64,000 nt of DNA, from the NCBI RefSeq assembly GCF_013409205.1, contig NZ_JACCAE010000001.1, positions 186,001 to 250,000 of the forward strand, given 5' to 3'. The stretch is from Janibacter cremeus (GTDB lineage Bacteria; Actinomycetota; Actinomycetes; Actinomycetales; Dermatophilaceae). How positions within the stretch are numbered: position 1 is the first letter of the stretch; each line of letters begins with the position of its first letter. A model generated the notes under the pieces. That model was not told where the DNA came from and searched no databases. It saw only the letters and a list, made by a program, of their open reading frames with translations. Below, in pieces: positions 52,334 to 60,478 of this stretch. The position numbers were made by a program, and so were the translations under genes.

Positions 52334-53527
52334 GTGGCGCCACAGATGGATTCGACCCCACCGGACACCCGCTCAACCGCTCTCGCGGAGGGGGTTGCGG
52401 GACTGCTCGACGCCTCCCCCGGTCCGGTCCACCCGTCCGCCCTGCAGGCCTGGCGCGCCGCGTGCGGCCTGGCCTGGGCCGACCCCACCGCGCGACACGC
52501 TGCCGGGCGTCACAGCGCCACCCTGCTCGACCGCGCCCGGGCCGTCATCGCCGAGGGTCTGGGCGTGCGACCGGACGAGGTCACGCTGCACGCCAGTGGT
52601 GACCAAGCGGCCCGTACTGCGCTCGAAGGGCTGGCCAGAGGGCGACGACGCCGCACCGGGCCTCCCGTGGCCTCCTGCGTCGAGCACTCCAGCCTCTTGC
52701 GGTGGCTGCGTGCGGGCGCCGTGGAGCCCGTCGAGGTGGCCGTCTCCCCCACCGGCGCGCTCGATCTGCCGGCCTGGCGTGTCGCGATCACCGAGGAGAC
52801 CCCCTTCGCCGTCCTGCAGGCCGCCAACCAGGAGGTCGGGACCCGCCAGCCCCTGGCCGCGGCCCGATCGAGCGCGTCCCCGAAGGGCGTCCCCCTTCTC
52901 GTCGATGCCCGTGCCTGCCTGGGCCGGGACGCGGTGCCGAGGGACTTCGACGTCCTCGTGGCGGACGCCACCTCATGGGGCGGGCCCCGGCTGGGCGTGC
53001 TGGTCGTGCGCACCGGAACCCGCTTCTCGCCCCACGCCCCGCCGAGCCCCCACGAGAGGGGCTTCGCGCTGGACCCGGTGGACGTGCCCACGGCGCTCGC
53101 GGCGGCGGAGTCGTGGCAGCACGTCTCGGCCGACCGGGTGGAGGAGTCCCGGCGGGCCGGCGAGCTGATCGACCGGATCCGGACCGCGGCAGGTGACGTG
53201 ACGGCGGTGGACGTCGTCGGCGACCCACTGGACCGGCTGGCGCACGTGTGCACCTTCTCGGTGCTCTACGTCGATGGCGAGACCATCGTCGACGAGCTGG
53301 CCCGGCACGGGCTCGCCGTCGCCTCCGGGTCCGCGTGCACGTCCGACACGGTGGAACCCAGCCATGTGCTCGCGGCGATGGGCGCCCTCACCCAGGGCAA
53401 CGTGCGCATCACCCTCCCCCTCGCGGCCGTCTCCCCCGGTCGCGAGGACGACGTCGAGCGACTGTGCGCAGTCCTCCCGGGAGTCGTGCGCGAGGCGCGC
53501 GGGCGCCTGGGGATCACCGACCTGTAG
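52334..53527 (+). CDS. Cysteine desulfurase-like protein without the PLP lysine
   Basis: The 397-aa protein aligns by motif with class V aminotransferases of the NifS/IscS type. It has ASGDQAARTALEGLA (family TSGATE-N-NLAL), a VEHSS strand, QAANQEVGTRQP, and the mobile-loop catalytic Cys in ASGSACTSDTVEPSHVLAAMG near residue 330. The lysine that binds PLP (family AHK-x-GGPKG) is replaced: the sequence reads DATSWGGPRLG. The cofactor-stacking Gln is also lost (VDARACLGR). It may be a sulfur-binding pseudoenzyme or have another role. It diverges from ctaC. GTG start at 52334 supported by TAGCCT 6 nt upstream. Confidence 0.78.
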   Translation: MAPQMDSTPPDTRSTALAEGVAGLLDASPGPVHPSALQAWRAACGLAWADPTARHAAGRHSATLLDRARAVIAEGLGVRPDEVTLHASGDQAARTALEGLARGRRRRTGPPVASCVEHSSLLRWLRAGAVEPVEVAVSPTGALDLPAWRVAITEETPFAVLQAANQEVGTRQPLAAARSSASPKGVPLLVDARACLGRDAVPRDFDVLVADATSWGGPRLGVLVVRTGTRFSPHAPPSPHERGFALDPVDVPTALAAAESWQHVSADRVEESRRAGELIDRIRTAAGDVTAVDVVGDPLDRLAHVCTFSVLYVDGETIVDELARHGLAVASGSACTSDTVEPSHVLAAMGALTQGNVRITLPLAAVSPGREDDVERLCAVLPGVVREARGRLGITDL

Positions 53528-53555
53528 GACCGTGGTGAAGGCGGTGTCCTTGGGT

Positions 53556-53572
53556 CCCACGCTCCGCGTGGG
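53556..53572. terminator. Terminator hairpin between aminotransferase-like gene and aat
   Basis: CCCACGC (53556-53562) and GCGTGGG (53566-53572) with a TCC loop lie between the two converging genes. Confidence 0.65.
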
Positions 53573-53606
53573 CGGTGCGACGGCGGAGCCTCGAAGGGGG
53601 CGGTCC

Positions 53607-54335
53607 CTACCCGACCCGACCGAAGTCGATCGCCGGGGCCTGCAGTGCTCCCGGCAGCCGCATCAGGTACTCGCGACGGTGGATCTCCTGGATCCCCAGC
53701 GTCCCCAGGTGCCGGGTGCGCCACTGCACGTCGATGATCCGACGCTGGTCACCGGCGGCAGCGATGATCCGGTCGAGGTGCACCAGAGCGGCCTTGGAGG
53801 CATCCGTCGCGTGGTGGAACATCGACTCCCCCGCGAAGAGGCCACCCACGGCCAGACCGTAGAGGCCACCGACGAGCGCACCGGTGTCGTCGCGAACCTC
53901 GATGCTGTGGGCCCAGCCGAGCTCGTGCAGGTCCGCGTAGACCTCGGCGACGGCATCGCTGATCCACGCGCCGTCCCGGTCGGGATCGGCGCAGGCGGCA
54001 ACGACTTCGCGGAAGCTCTGGTCCACCGTCACACTGAACCCGCGCAACGACCGCCGCAGGGAGCGTGAGACATGCGCCTGCCCGGGGACGAGGACACCAC
54101 GCCACCGGGGGCACCACCACCCCATCGGGGGGCCGCCCCTGTCGCCCAGACCCATCGGGAAGACGCCGAGGCGGTAGGCGGTGAGCACGGAGAGCGGGTC
54201 GAGTCGTCCGCCGACGCCCACGACCTCGCCCGCGTCCCCCTGGCCGGCATCCGCGGCACCGATCCCGGCGCGCAGGTAGTTCGCCCACAGGGTGGCTCCG
54301 CCGGGGGGCTCGATCGGGGGGAAGGGGGCGGTCAT
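53607..54335 (-). CDS. aat: Leucyl/phenylalanyl-tRNA-protein transferase
   Basis: The 242-aa enzyme transfers Leu or Phe from tRNA to proteins with N-terminal Arg or Lys, making them N-end-rule substrates for ClpS/ClpAP. Motifs are AYRLGVFPMG and WWCPRWRGVL in the N-terminal part. Later ones are AWISDAVAEVYADLHELGWAHSIEV, VGGLYGLAVGGLFAGESMFHH and the C-terminal IDVQWRTRHLGTLGIQEI, all typical. The start ATG at 54335 is 16 nt after the adoK-like stop on the same strand, so the two are probably co-transcribed. Confidence 0.93.
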   Translation of the reverse strand: MTAPFPPIEPPGGATLWANYLRAGIGAADAGQGDAGEVVGVGGRLDPLSVLTAYRLGVFPMGLGDRGGPPMGWWCPRWRGVLVPGQAHVSRSLRRSLRGFSVTVDQSFREVVAACADPDRDGAWISDAVAEVYADLHELGWAHSIEVRDDTGALVGGLYGLAVGGLFAGESMFHHATDASKAALVHLDRIIAAAGDQRRIIDVQWRTRHLGTLGIQEIHRREYLMRLPGALQAPAIDFGRVG

Positions 54336-54351
54336 CCCGGTCGCGGTTCCG

Positions 54352-55341
54352 TCAGGGACGCCGGCAGTGGATGTGGTCGGCGATGAGCCCGGCGCTCTCG
54401 GCTCCGTAGGCCTGGGTGAGTCGCTCCAGGAAGCGGGCGGTGCCCACCTCGTACTCCTGGGTGCCCACCGTCTCGATGACGTAGGTGGCGAGCATCGAAC
54501 CCAGCTCTGCCGACTCGCGCAGAGGCAGGCCCTCAGCGATGCCGGTGAGGAAGCCGGCCCGGAAGGCATCGCCGACTCCGGTCGGGTCGGCCTTGGTGAC
54601 CTCGCGGGCGGCCGCGACGTGGATGGGCTCGTCGAGGTCCTTACCCGTGATGCGCACCCCGTCCTTGCCGAGGGTCGTCACGCGGTAGCCGACCCGCGAG
54701 TCGATCTCGTCCTGGCTCCAGCCCGTCTTCTGCGCGGTCAGGTGACTCTCGTACTCGTTGGTGATGAGGTACTCGGCGCCATCGATGAGGTCCCGGATGA
54801 GGTCGCCCCCACCGAAGGCCAGCTGCTGACTCGGGTCGGCCACGAAGGGGATCCCCCGGTCGCGGCACTCCTGGGTGTGGCGACGCATGGCGTCCGGGTC
54901 GTCCGGGCCGACGAGGACGAGGTCGAGGCCGCCGACGCGCTCCGCGATCGGGGCGAGCTCGATCTCGCGTGCCTCGCTCATCGCACCGGCGTAGAAGGTC
55001 GCGATCTGGGCCATGTCGTCGTCGGTCGTACACACGAAGCGCGCGGTGTGCTGGGTCTCGGAGGTCCTGACCGAATCACAGTCGACGCCGTGGCGCTCCA
55101 ACCAGCTGCGGTAGTCGGCGAAGTCCTGACCGACGGAACCGACGAGCACCGGCCGCTGACCGAGGTTGCCCATACCGAAGGCGATGTTCGCTGCGACTCC
55201 CCCGCGCCGGATCTCCAGCTTGTGGGCCAGGAAGCTCACGGAGATCTTGTCCAGCTGGTCGACGACCAGCGAGTCGGCGAAGCGACCCGAGAAGGACATC
55301 AGGTGGTCGGTGGCGATGGATCCGGCGATGGCGATGGGCAC
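54352..55341 (-). CDS. PfkB-family carbohydrate kinase (adenosine kinase-like)
   Basis: The 329-aa ribokinase-family enzyme has the N-terminal substrate motif GSIATDHLMSFSGRF and GGVAANIAFGMGNLG near residue 50. The C-terminal catalytic anion-hole motif DPTGVGDAFRAGF has the base Asp near 255. It matches M. tuberculosis AdoK (Rv2202c), which phosphorylates adenosine to AMP, in pattern and position; adenosine as substrate here is inference. The GTG at 55341 follows TAGGGT by 7 nt. The aat gene lies directly downstream, and the PadR gene diverges. Confidence 0.85.
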   Translation of the reverse strand: MPIAIAGSIATDHLMSFSGRFADSLVVDQLDKISVSFLAHKLEIRRGGVAANIAFGMGNLGQRPVLVGSVGQDFADYRSWLERHGVDCDSVRTSETQHTARFVCTTDDDMAQIATFYAGAMSEAREIELAPIAERVGGLDLVLVGPDDPDAMRRHTQECRDRGIPFVADPSQQLAFGGGDLIRDLIDGAEYLITNEYESHLTAQKTGWSQDEIDSRVGYRVTTLGKDGVRITGKDLDEPIHVAAAREVTKADPTGVGDAFRAGFLTGIAEGLPLRESAELGSMLATYVIETVGTQEYEVGTARFLERLTQAYGAESAGLIADHIHCRRP

Positions 55342-55348
55342 GCCCGCA

Positions 55349-55354
55349 ACCCTA
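55349..55354 (-). promoter_or_regulatory. -10 box TAGGGT for the carbohydrate kinase gene
   Basis: On the minus strand TAGGGT lies 7 nt before the GTG at 55341, consistent with a leaderless transcript. Confidence 0.5.
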
Positions 55355-55409
55355 CAGAGACCGGGGCGAGCCGACAGAGCCGCACACCCCCGGCATCTAC
55401 GCGAATCAG

Positions 55410-55449
55410 AGTACTTGACTTTGTTTAGTACTGGGATAGAGCCTGTACT
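55410..55449 (+). promoter_or_regulatory. PadR promoter with repeated GTACT sites
   Basis: AGTACT occurs at 55410-55415 and 55427-55432, and GTACT again at 55445-55449 just before the ATG. A -35-like TTGACT (55415-55420) and a -10-like TAGAGC (55437-55442) interleave with them. Autoregulation by the PadR protein is likely. Confidence 0.6.
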
Positions 55450-55450
55450 C

Positions 55451-55795
55451 ATGACCCACGACCCGCAGATGCTCAAGGGGGTACTCGGGTTGCTGCTGCT
55501 CAGCGCCCTCGCTGCCGACGACGACTACGGATACGGACTCGTCGTGAGGTTGCGCGGCGCAGGCTTCGACGACCTCGCGGAGGGAACGGTCTACCCACGG
55601 TTGACCCGGCTCGAGCAGGCCGGCTTCCTCGAGTCCTACCTCCGCCCTAGCCACTCCGGACCGGCCCGCAAGTACTACCGGATCACCGCCGCTGGCCGGG
55701 ACGACCTCGATGGCCGCCGTTCGGCCTGGGAGCACCTGCAGCGTGCCGTCCGGACGGCGACCGCCACCACCACCGCTCCAGGGGGACCATCATGA
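55451..55795 (+). CDS. PadR family transcriptional regulator
   Basis: The 114-aa protein has the PadR winged helix: MLKGVLGLLLLSALAADDDYGYGLV at the N-terminus, GTVYPRLTRLEQAGFLESYL as recognition helix and wing, then RKYYRITAAGRDDL. The C-terminal dimerisation helix is short. PadR proteins often repress membrane-transport or stress genes in response to small molecules. The ATG at 55451 lies right after the promoter with AGTACT sites. Its stop overlaps the next gene by 4 nt (ATGA), so it is coupled to a membrane partner. Confidence 0.9.
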   Translation: MTHDPQMLKGVLGLLLLSALAADDDYGYGLVVRLRGAGFDDLAEGTVYPRLTRLEQAGFLESYLRPSHSGPARKYYRITAAGRDDLDGRRSAWEHLQRAVRTATATTTAPGGPS

Positions 55796-56340
55796 CGCTG
55801 ACCCAGTGGATCCGCACCGAGAACGCCGTCCAGCGCTACGACTTCTGGCTCGAGATGCGCGGCGTCGCGCGACGGCGCCGCAAGGAGCTGCGGCGCGAGC
55901 TGCGCTCCAACCTCGCCGAGGCGAGTGCCGACGTCGGCATGACCCGGGCGCTGTTCGGGATCGGCTCACCGAAGGAGCTGGCCCACGCCGCGACACAGAA
56001 CGACCCGTCACGCCCCTTGTGGGCACGCGGCGCCCTCGCTGCCACATTCGTCTTCGGGCTCGTCGTCTTCGCGATGATGTACACGGCCACGACGTTCACG
56101 GCGGGCGTCGAGGCCGCCGAAGTCACCGGGGAGACCGTCCGCGGTGCCGTCTTCCCGTGGTTCGGCGTCGAGTACTCCGCCCGGGTCGAGCCGGGCCACG
56201 GCGGCATCGCAGCCGGTGCGCGGAACGTCCAGTACTACGTCCTCGGCCTGCCGCTGCTGGCCTTCCTGCTCGTCTCCCAGCCGTGGCGCCTGCGTCGCCG
56301 CCGTCGCCGGTCGGCGCCGGTGACGGCCGGGCGGGTCTGA
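55792..56340 (+). CDS. Membrane partner protein of PadR (HAAS/DUF1700-like)
   Basis: The 182-aa protein has a cytoplasmic helical N-terminus (about 1-75: EMRGVARRRRKELRRELRSNLAEAS, then LFGIGSPKELAHA). Two membrane helices (ALAATFVFGLVVFAMMYT and YYVLGLPLLAFLLVS) surround an extracellular loop of about 50 residues, and the C-terminus is basic. The N-terminal helical part resembles the HAAS-type domain that accompanies PadR regulators, but I am not sure of the family. Its 4-nt overlap with padR and the shared promoter make it the likely regulated partner. Confidence 0.7.
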   Translation: MTLTQWIRTENAVQRYDFWLEMRGVARRRRKELRRELRSNLAEASADVGMTRALFGIGSPKELAHAATQNDPSRPLWARGALAATFVFGLVVFAMMYTATTFTAGVEAAEVTGETVRGAVFPWFGVEYSARVEPGHGGIAAGARNVQYYVLGLPLLAFLLVSQPWRLRRRRRRSAPVTAGRV

Positions 56341-56368
56341 CCTGCGCCTCACGGCCGCTCCGGGACGA

Positions 56369-56409
56369 CGATGGGCCCCTCACCGCGGGTGCGGTCGAGG
56401 GGCCCATCG
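56369..56409. terminator. Bidirectional terminator between PadR operon and erpA
   Basis: Perfect 13-bp arms (56369-56381 and 56397-56409) with a 15-nt loop lie between the two converging units. Confidence 0.85.
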
Positions 56410-56423
56410 GCTGCCGGATCGGC

Positions 56424-56789
56424 TCAGCCGAAGCTGTCGCCGCAGGCGCAGGAACTGCCGGCGTTCGGGTTGTCGATCGTGAAGCCCTGCTTCTCGATCG
56501 TGTCGGCGAAGTCGATCGTGGCGCCGGTGAGGTACGGGGCGCTCATCCGGTCGACGACGACCGCGACACCGTCGAAGTCCTTGACGAGGTCACCATCGAG
56601 GGAGCGCTCGTCGAAGTAGAGCTGGTAGATCAGCCCGGAGCAGCCGCCGGGCTGGACGCCGATGCGCAGTCGGAGGTCGTCACGCCCCTCCTGCTCGAGC
56701 AGCGACTTGACCTTGCCCGCAGCGACATCGGTGAGGATGACCTCGTGGCTGTCGGTGGCAACGTCGGAAGAAGTGTCCTGGACGCTCAT
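56424..56789 (-). CDS. erpA: Iron-sulfur cluster insertion protein ErpA-like (A-type carrier)
   Basis: The 121-aa A-type carrier (HesB/IscA/ErpA) hands Fe-S clusters to apoproteins. It has the signature GVQPGGCSGLIYQL (first Cys near 50) and the C-terminal SSCACGDSFG with the two further Cys ligands. Length is typical. It corresponds to M. tuberculosis Rv2204c in position. The ATG at 56789 has a GAGGA site. A plausible client, quinolinate synthase NadA, a 4Fe-4S enzyme, is encoded 1.3 kb away. Confidence 0.92.
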   Translation of the reverse strand: MSVQDTSSDVATDSHEVILTDVAAGKVKSLLEQEGRDDLRLRIGVQPGGCSGLIYQLYFDERSLDGDLVKDFDGVAVVVDRMSAPYLTGATIDFADTIEKQGFTIDNPNAGSSCACGDSFG

Positions 56790-56819
56790 GCGATGTCCTC
56801 GTGGCTCGGGGGTGTGGCA

Positions 56820-56837
56820 GTGGCGGTGTCCCGCCAC
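56820..56837 (-). terminator. Hairpin between glycerate kinase and erpA
   Basis: GTGGCGG (56820-56826) and CCGCCAC (56831-56837) with loop TGTC lie downstream of the glycerate kinase stop and upstream of the erpA start; it could end the kinase transcript. Confidence 0.45.
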
Positions 56838-56904
56838 ATCGGGGCAAACGCGACGGTGACGCCGGTTGTTCCCGTGTGCTCACCATACGCCAGTTGTGTG
56901 GGTG

Positions 56905-58071
56905 TCAACGGCGGGGTGACCACGTCGTGGCGACCCGTGCGGCGCGGTCGCTGAGGGTGCCGACCGGGTCGGCCATCGACCGCTCGACGTCCCCGTACCG
57001 CTCGGCCACCGCGTAGCTGCCGCTCAGTCCCAGGGACATTGCCTCGCGCCGGCCGATGACCACCCGCCCGGCCAGTGCCACGACGGGTGTCGCGTACGTC
57101 GCCGCGAGCTCCGCGACACCGGCGACGACCGTGTCCACCATGCTCTGGTGGTCCAGGCAGCCCTCCCCGGTGATGACGACGTCCGCAGCGGCCAGGAGGG
57201 GAGCCAGCCCCACGGCCTCCAGGACGGTCCCGACGCCACTGGTGCGGTGGGCGCCCAGCAGCATCAGCCCATAGCCGACGCCGCCGGCCGCACCCGCGCC
57301 CGGCTCGCGGTCGAGTCTGCGCTCCTGCCCCGTGAGCAGGTCGGAGCCAGCGGGCAGGACCCGACGGACCTGGTCGACGAAGTGGCCCAGGGAGCCCTCG
57401 AGGAGCTGTGACTGCTCGGGCGTGGCGCCCTTGCGCTCGGCGAAGACGGCACTGGCTCCCTTCAGGCCGAGCAGCGGCGACGCCACGTCCGTCGCAGCGA
57501 TGATCTCCACCCCCGCGAAGCGCTCGCGGGTGGCCGCCAGCCCGGTGAGGTCCCCCCCACGGGTGGCGATCAGCCCTGCTCCCCCACCACCGAGGACGTC
57601 ACGCGGCCCTGCGCCCAGGGCGGCGAGCATCCCGGCACCGCCGTCGTTGGTCCCGGACCCGCCGAGACCGACGACGATCCGCTGCACGTCCTGCTCGAGG
57701 ACCGCTGCCAGCAGCTCACCCAGACCCCAGGTAGAGGTGACGCCGGGGTCGCGCTCGGACGCATCCAGCAGATGTACGCCGATGGCCTGGGCCGACTCCA
57801 CCCATGCGGTGCGACGGCCCCCTTCGTCCACGGTGACGTGTACGGCGGCGGGGACGGACCCGCCGCGGGGCCCGGTCACGGTCACGATCGAGGACTGGCC
57901 GGGGCACGACGCGGTGATCACGTCGAGGAATCCGGGGCCACCGTCGCTGAGCGGGACGAGGGTCAGCAGGTCGTCGGGTGCGTTGCGGCGCCACCCGGCC
58001 GCGATCGCCTGGGCCGCCTGGGTCGCTGTGAGGGTGCCGGTGAAGCCGTCCGGCGCGATGAGCACGTGCAC
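56905..58071 (-). CDS. Glycerate kinase
   Basis: The 388-aa enzyme phosphorylates D-glycerate. Motifs of the GckA/GlxK-type family are IAPDGFTGTLTATQAAQAIAAGW at the N-terminus, PLSDGGPGFLDV, the glycine-rich VVGLGGSGTNDGGAGMLAALG near residue 135, and VVITGEGCLDHQS near 300. It lacks a signal peptide and is cytosolic. It corresponds to M. tuberculosis Rv2205c. The GTG at 58071 is 6 nt downstream of TAGAGT, suggesting a leaderless transcript that diverges from nadA. Confidence 0.92.
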   Translation of the reverse strand: MHVLIAPDGFTGTLTATQAAQAIAAGWRRNAPDDLLTLVPLSDGGPGFLDVITASCPGQSSIVTVTGPRGGSVPAAVHVTVDEGGRRTAWVESAQAIGVHLLDASERDPGVTSTWGLGELLAAVLEQDVQRIVVGLGGSGTNDGGAGMLAALGAGPRDVLGGGGAGLIATRGGDLTGLAATRERFAGVEIIAATDVASPLLGLKGASAVFAERKGATPEQSQLLEGSLGHFVDQVRRVLPAGSDLLTGQERRLDREPGAGAAGGVGYGLMLLGAHRTSGVGTVLEAVGLAPLLAAADVVITGEGCLDHQSMVDTVVAGVAELAATYATPVVALAGRVVIGRREAMSLGLSGSYAVAERYGDVERSMADPVGTLSDRAARVATTWSPRR

Positions 58072-58077
58072 GCATGG

Positions 58078-58083
58078 ACTCTA
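58078..58083 (-). promoter_or_regulatory. -10 box TAGAGT for the glycerate kinase gene
   Basis: TAGAGT on the minus strand is 6 nt before the GTG at 58071, inside the 40-bp divergent region shared with nadA. Confidence 0.5.
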
Positions 58084-58111
58084 CCGAGCGTGCCGACGAC
58101 GCTGTGGCAGC

Positions 58112-59305
58112 ATGCCTGACGTGAGCGAGACGACCCAGACCCGACCGGCACCCCTGTCGCTGCTCGTCCTCGGCCAGGGCAGCGACCCGCACTCCGAGCG
58201 AGGTGTCGAGTGCCCCGGTGACCTGCCGGAGCCCTCCGACCCCGACCTGGTCGCGCGTGCTCGCGCGGCCAAGGAGGCGCTGGGCGACCGCGTCTTCGTC
58301 CTCGGGCACCACTACCAGCGTGACGAGGTCATCGAGTTCACGGACACCACCGGTGACTCCTTCAAGCTGGCCAAGGAGGCAGCCGCTCGGCCGGACGCGC
58401 CGTACATCGTCTTCTGCGGCGTGCACTTCATGGCCGAGTCCGCCGACATCCTCACCAGCGACGAGCAGACGGTGGTGCTGCCCGACCTGGCAGCGGGCTG
58501 CTCCATGGCCGACATGGCCGCCCTGCACCAGGTCGAGGACTGCTGGGACGACCTCGTCGAGGCCGGCGTGGCGGAGTCGACTGTCCCGGTGACGTACATG
58601 AACTCCTCCGCGGCCATCAAGGCCTTCACCGGCCGCAACGGCGGCACCGTGTGCACCAGTTCCAACGCCGAGCGCGCCCTGACGTGGGCCTTCGACGAGG
58701 TCGGCGGCGTCGAGGGCGAGGGCAAGGTCCTCTTCCTGCCGGACCAGCACCTCGGCCGCAACACGTGGGCCCGGGACCTCGGTCGCGACCTCGACGACTG
58801 CGTCGTGTGGAACCCGCACCAGCCGATGGGTGGCCTGACTCTCGAGGAGATCAGGGACGCGCGGATGATCCTGTGGCGCGGCCACTGCTCGGTCCACGGA
58901 CGCTTCACCCCCGAGGCAGTCGAGACGTCGCGACGGGAGATCCCCGGCGTGAAGGTGATCGTCCATCCGGAGTGCCGCAACGAGGTCGTCGAGCTCGCGG
59001 ACGAGGTCGGCTCCACGGAGAAGATCATCACGGCCGTCTCGTCCGCCCCTGCGGGGACGAAGTGGGTCATCGGCACCGAGCTCAACCTCGTGCAGCGTCT
59101 GGCGAAGGAGCACCCGGAGCAGCAGATCAGCTTCCTGGAGAAGAACGTCTGCTACTGCTCGACGATGAACCGGATCGACCTGCCGCACCTCGTGTGGGCG
59201 CTCGAGTCACTCGTCGAGGGCCGCGTGGTCAACCCGATCGTCGTCGACGAGAACGTCGCCGATCAGGCCCGCACGGCGCTGGACCGGATGCTCGCCCTGC
59301 CCTGA
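58112..59305 (+). CDS. nadA: Quinolinate synthase A
   Basis: The roughly 397-aa 4Fe-4S enzyme condenses iminoaspartate with dihydroxyacetone phosphate for NAD synthesis. It has FVLGHHYQRDEV and GDSF-LAKEA near the start. The cluster cysteines are visible in FCGVHFMAES, in the central GGTVCTSSNAE region and in HPECRNEV or NVCYCSTMNR. Length is longer than the E. coli enzyme (347 aa) because of an N-terminal extension, as in actinobacteria. The ATG at 58112 or a GTG at 58121 could start it; a CAGCAT 7 nt before the GTG favours a leaderless GTG. No nadB or nadC follows in this window. Confidence 0.92.
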   Translation: MPDVSETTQTRPAPLSLLVLGQGSDPHSERGVECPGDLPEPSDPDLVARARAAKEALGDRVFVLGHHYQRDEVIEFTDTTGDSFKLAKEAAARPDAPYIVFCGVHFMAESADILTSDEQTVVLPDLAAGCSMADMAALHQVEDCWDDLVEAGVAESTVPVTYMNSSAAIKAFTGRNGGTVCTSSNAERALTWAFDEVGGVEGEGKVLFLPDQHLGRNTWARDLGRDLDDCVVWNPHQPMGGLTLEEIRDARMILWRGHCSVHGRFTPEAVETSRREIPGVKVIVHPECRNEVVELADEVGSTEKIITAVSSAPAGTKWVIGTELNLVQRLAKEHPEQQISFLEKNVCYCSTMNRIDLPHLVWALESLVEGRVVNPIVVDENVADQARTALDRMLALP

Positions 59306-59317
59306 GCCCCCTCACTC

Positions 59318-59353
59318 GGTGGAGGTGTCCCCGCCGACGATTCCCCGGCGAGT
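59318..59353 (+). repeat. 36-bp repeat, copy 1 (forward)
   Basis: It starts GGTGGAGGT and ends CCGGCGAGT, with a variable 18-bp centre. It is the outer left copy of four that bracket the DUF559 gene, and lies 13 nt after the nadA stop. Confidence 0.85.
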
Positions 59354-59382
59354 CTGCGTCCACTCGGCGCCGCCCAATCACC

Positions 59383-59418
59383 GGTGGAGGTAAACGCGCG
59401 GAGGAAACGCCGGCGAGT
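59383..59418 (+). repeat. 36-bp repeat, copy 2 (forward)
   Basis: It has the same 9-bp ends as copy 1, with centre AAACGCGCGGAGGAAACG. It lies 65 bp after copy 1 and ends 6 nt before the DUF559 stop codon. Confidence 0.88.
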
Positions 59419-59424
59419 TCGAGG

Positions 59425-60360
59425 TCAACCGACGGGCTGGGCGCCCACGGTCAGCCGAGCATGAGCGGTCACGGCCTGCGTCATGAACTGCTCCTCTGCG
59501 ATCCGCAGCCCGAATAGGTCGATGCGCAGGACGGTGTCCCCGCCGAGGGCCACTGCGTTCTGCCGGAGGTTGTCGTCCATGACCGACAGTCCCCACCGGT
59601 GTCCCGCGCCGTCGATCTCCACGACGAGGCCGCAGGGCCACCGCACATCGAGGTACACGCGCCCGCGCCGACCTTGTCGGACCACCTGACGGCTGGGCTC
59701 CGGCAGTCCGTACCGTCGGCACAGCTCCGCGAAGTCGAGCTCCCCGACCGCTTGGGCACCGAGGGCGATGTCCGCTGCCACCCGAGCGACGAAGGCTCGA
59801 CGGGTCCGGCCGCGCACCAGCTCCGCCGCCTTGAGGATCGCTGACCCGGTGCACAGTCTCTGCTGCACCGGCATGACCATGACGAGGGCCGCCTGCCGAT
59901 CGGAGACGGCCCAGTGGGCTGCACGGACCGCGGCCGGGGCGGGGCGAACGGCCGGGAGCTCGCCGGGCCCGAGAGTCTCGATCGGACGCGAACGGACCTT
60001 GTGCACGACAACGCCCTCGACCCGGTGGATCCGCGCGGTGTGCGGGACCGACACGTGGATGGCATCGTCACTCCACCTCCGGAGACCCGCATGCTGCAGG
60101 GCTGTCGGCCCGTCGAGCGCGGCGATGCGCTGGCCGACCTCCCACACCGCACGCCACCGTCGGGCCAGCTCGCCCAGCTCGCCGGTGTGGGTGGCGATGG
60201 TCCAACGACCGTGGGCGACCCATCGGCGCTGGCGCAGCTGCAGACGCACCTCGTTGCGGTCGATACCGAGATCGCGGAGCCGTCGGCGGCTGATGACGCC
60301 CCCGTAGGCGACCGCTGCGGCCGCGGCTCGGTCGTGGATTCCCAGTATTCGCCTGTCCAT
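59425..60360 (-). CDS. DUF559 (Vsr/PD-(D/E)XK-like) protein with AbiEi-like N-terminus
   Basis: The 311-aa protein has an N-terminal helix-turn-helix-like region (about 1-60: VISRRRLRDLGIDRNEVRL, then RRWVAHGRW) as in type IV antitoxin AbiEi proteins. A middle strand region is followed by a C-terminal DUF559 nuclease-like domain (about 225-300) with PD-(D/E)XK-type acidic residues in YLDVRW and VVEIDGAGHRWG. The activity is unproven: DUF559 resembles very short patch repair endonucleases. The ATG at 60360 is preceded by 145 bp with a hairpin and a 36-bp repeat. It is bracketed by four 36-bp repeats in inverted orientation, two on each side, so the gene and repeats may form one mobile unit. 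Confidence 0.8.
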   Translation of the reverse strand: MDRRILGIHDRAAAAAVAYGGVISRRRLRDLGIDRNEVRLQLRQRRWVAHGRWTIATHTGELGELARRWRAVWEVGQRIAALDGPTALQHAGLRRWSDDAIHVSVPHTARIHRVEGVVVHKVRSRPIETLGPGELPAVRPAPAAVRAAHWAVSDRQAALVMVMPVQQRLCTGSAILKAAELVRGRTRRAFVARVAADIALGAQAVGELDFAELCRRYGLPEPSRQVVRQGRRGRVYLDVRWPCGLVVEIDGAGHRWGLSVMDDNLRQNAVALGGDTVLRIDLFGLRIAEEQFMTQAVTAHARLTVGAQPVG

Positions 60361-60478
60361 CGCCCCATCCCACCGACGGGACCGAGCCGACGAAAGGGAC
60401 CGCGCCAGGCTGTGGACACGGACATCCCCGGCACCGAGGGTGGGGATGCGCGTGTGGACGACAACCGAACGGTCTCCC

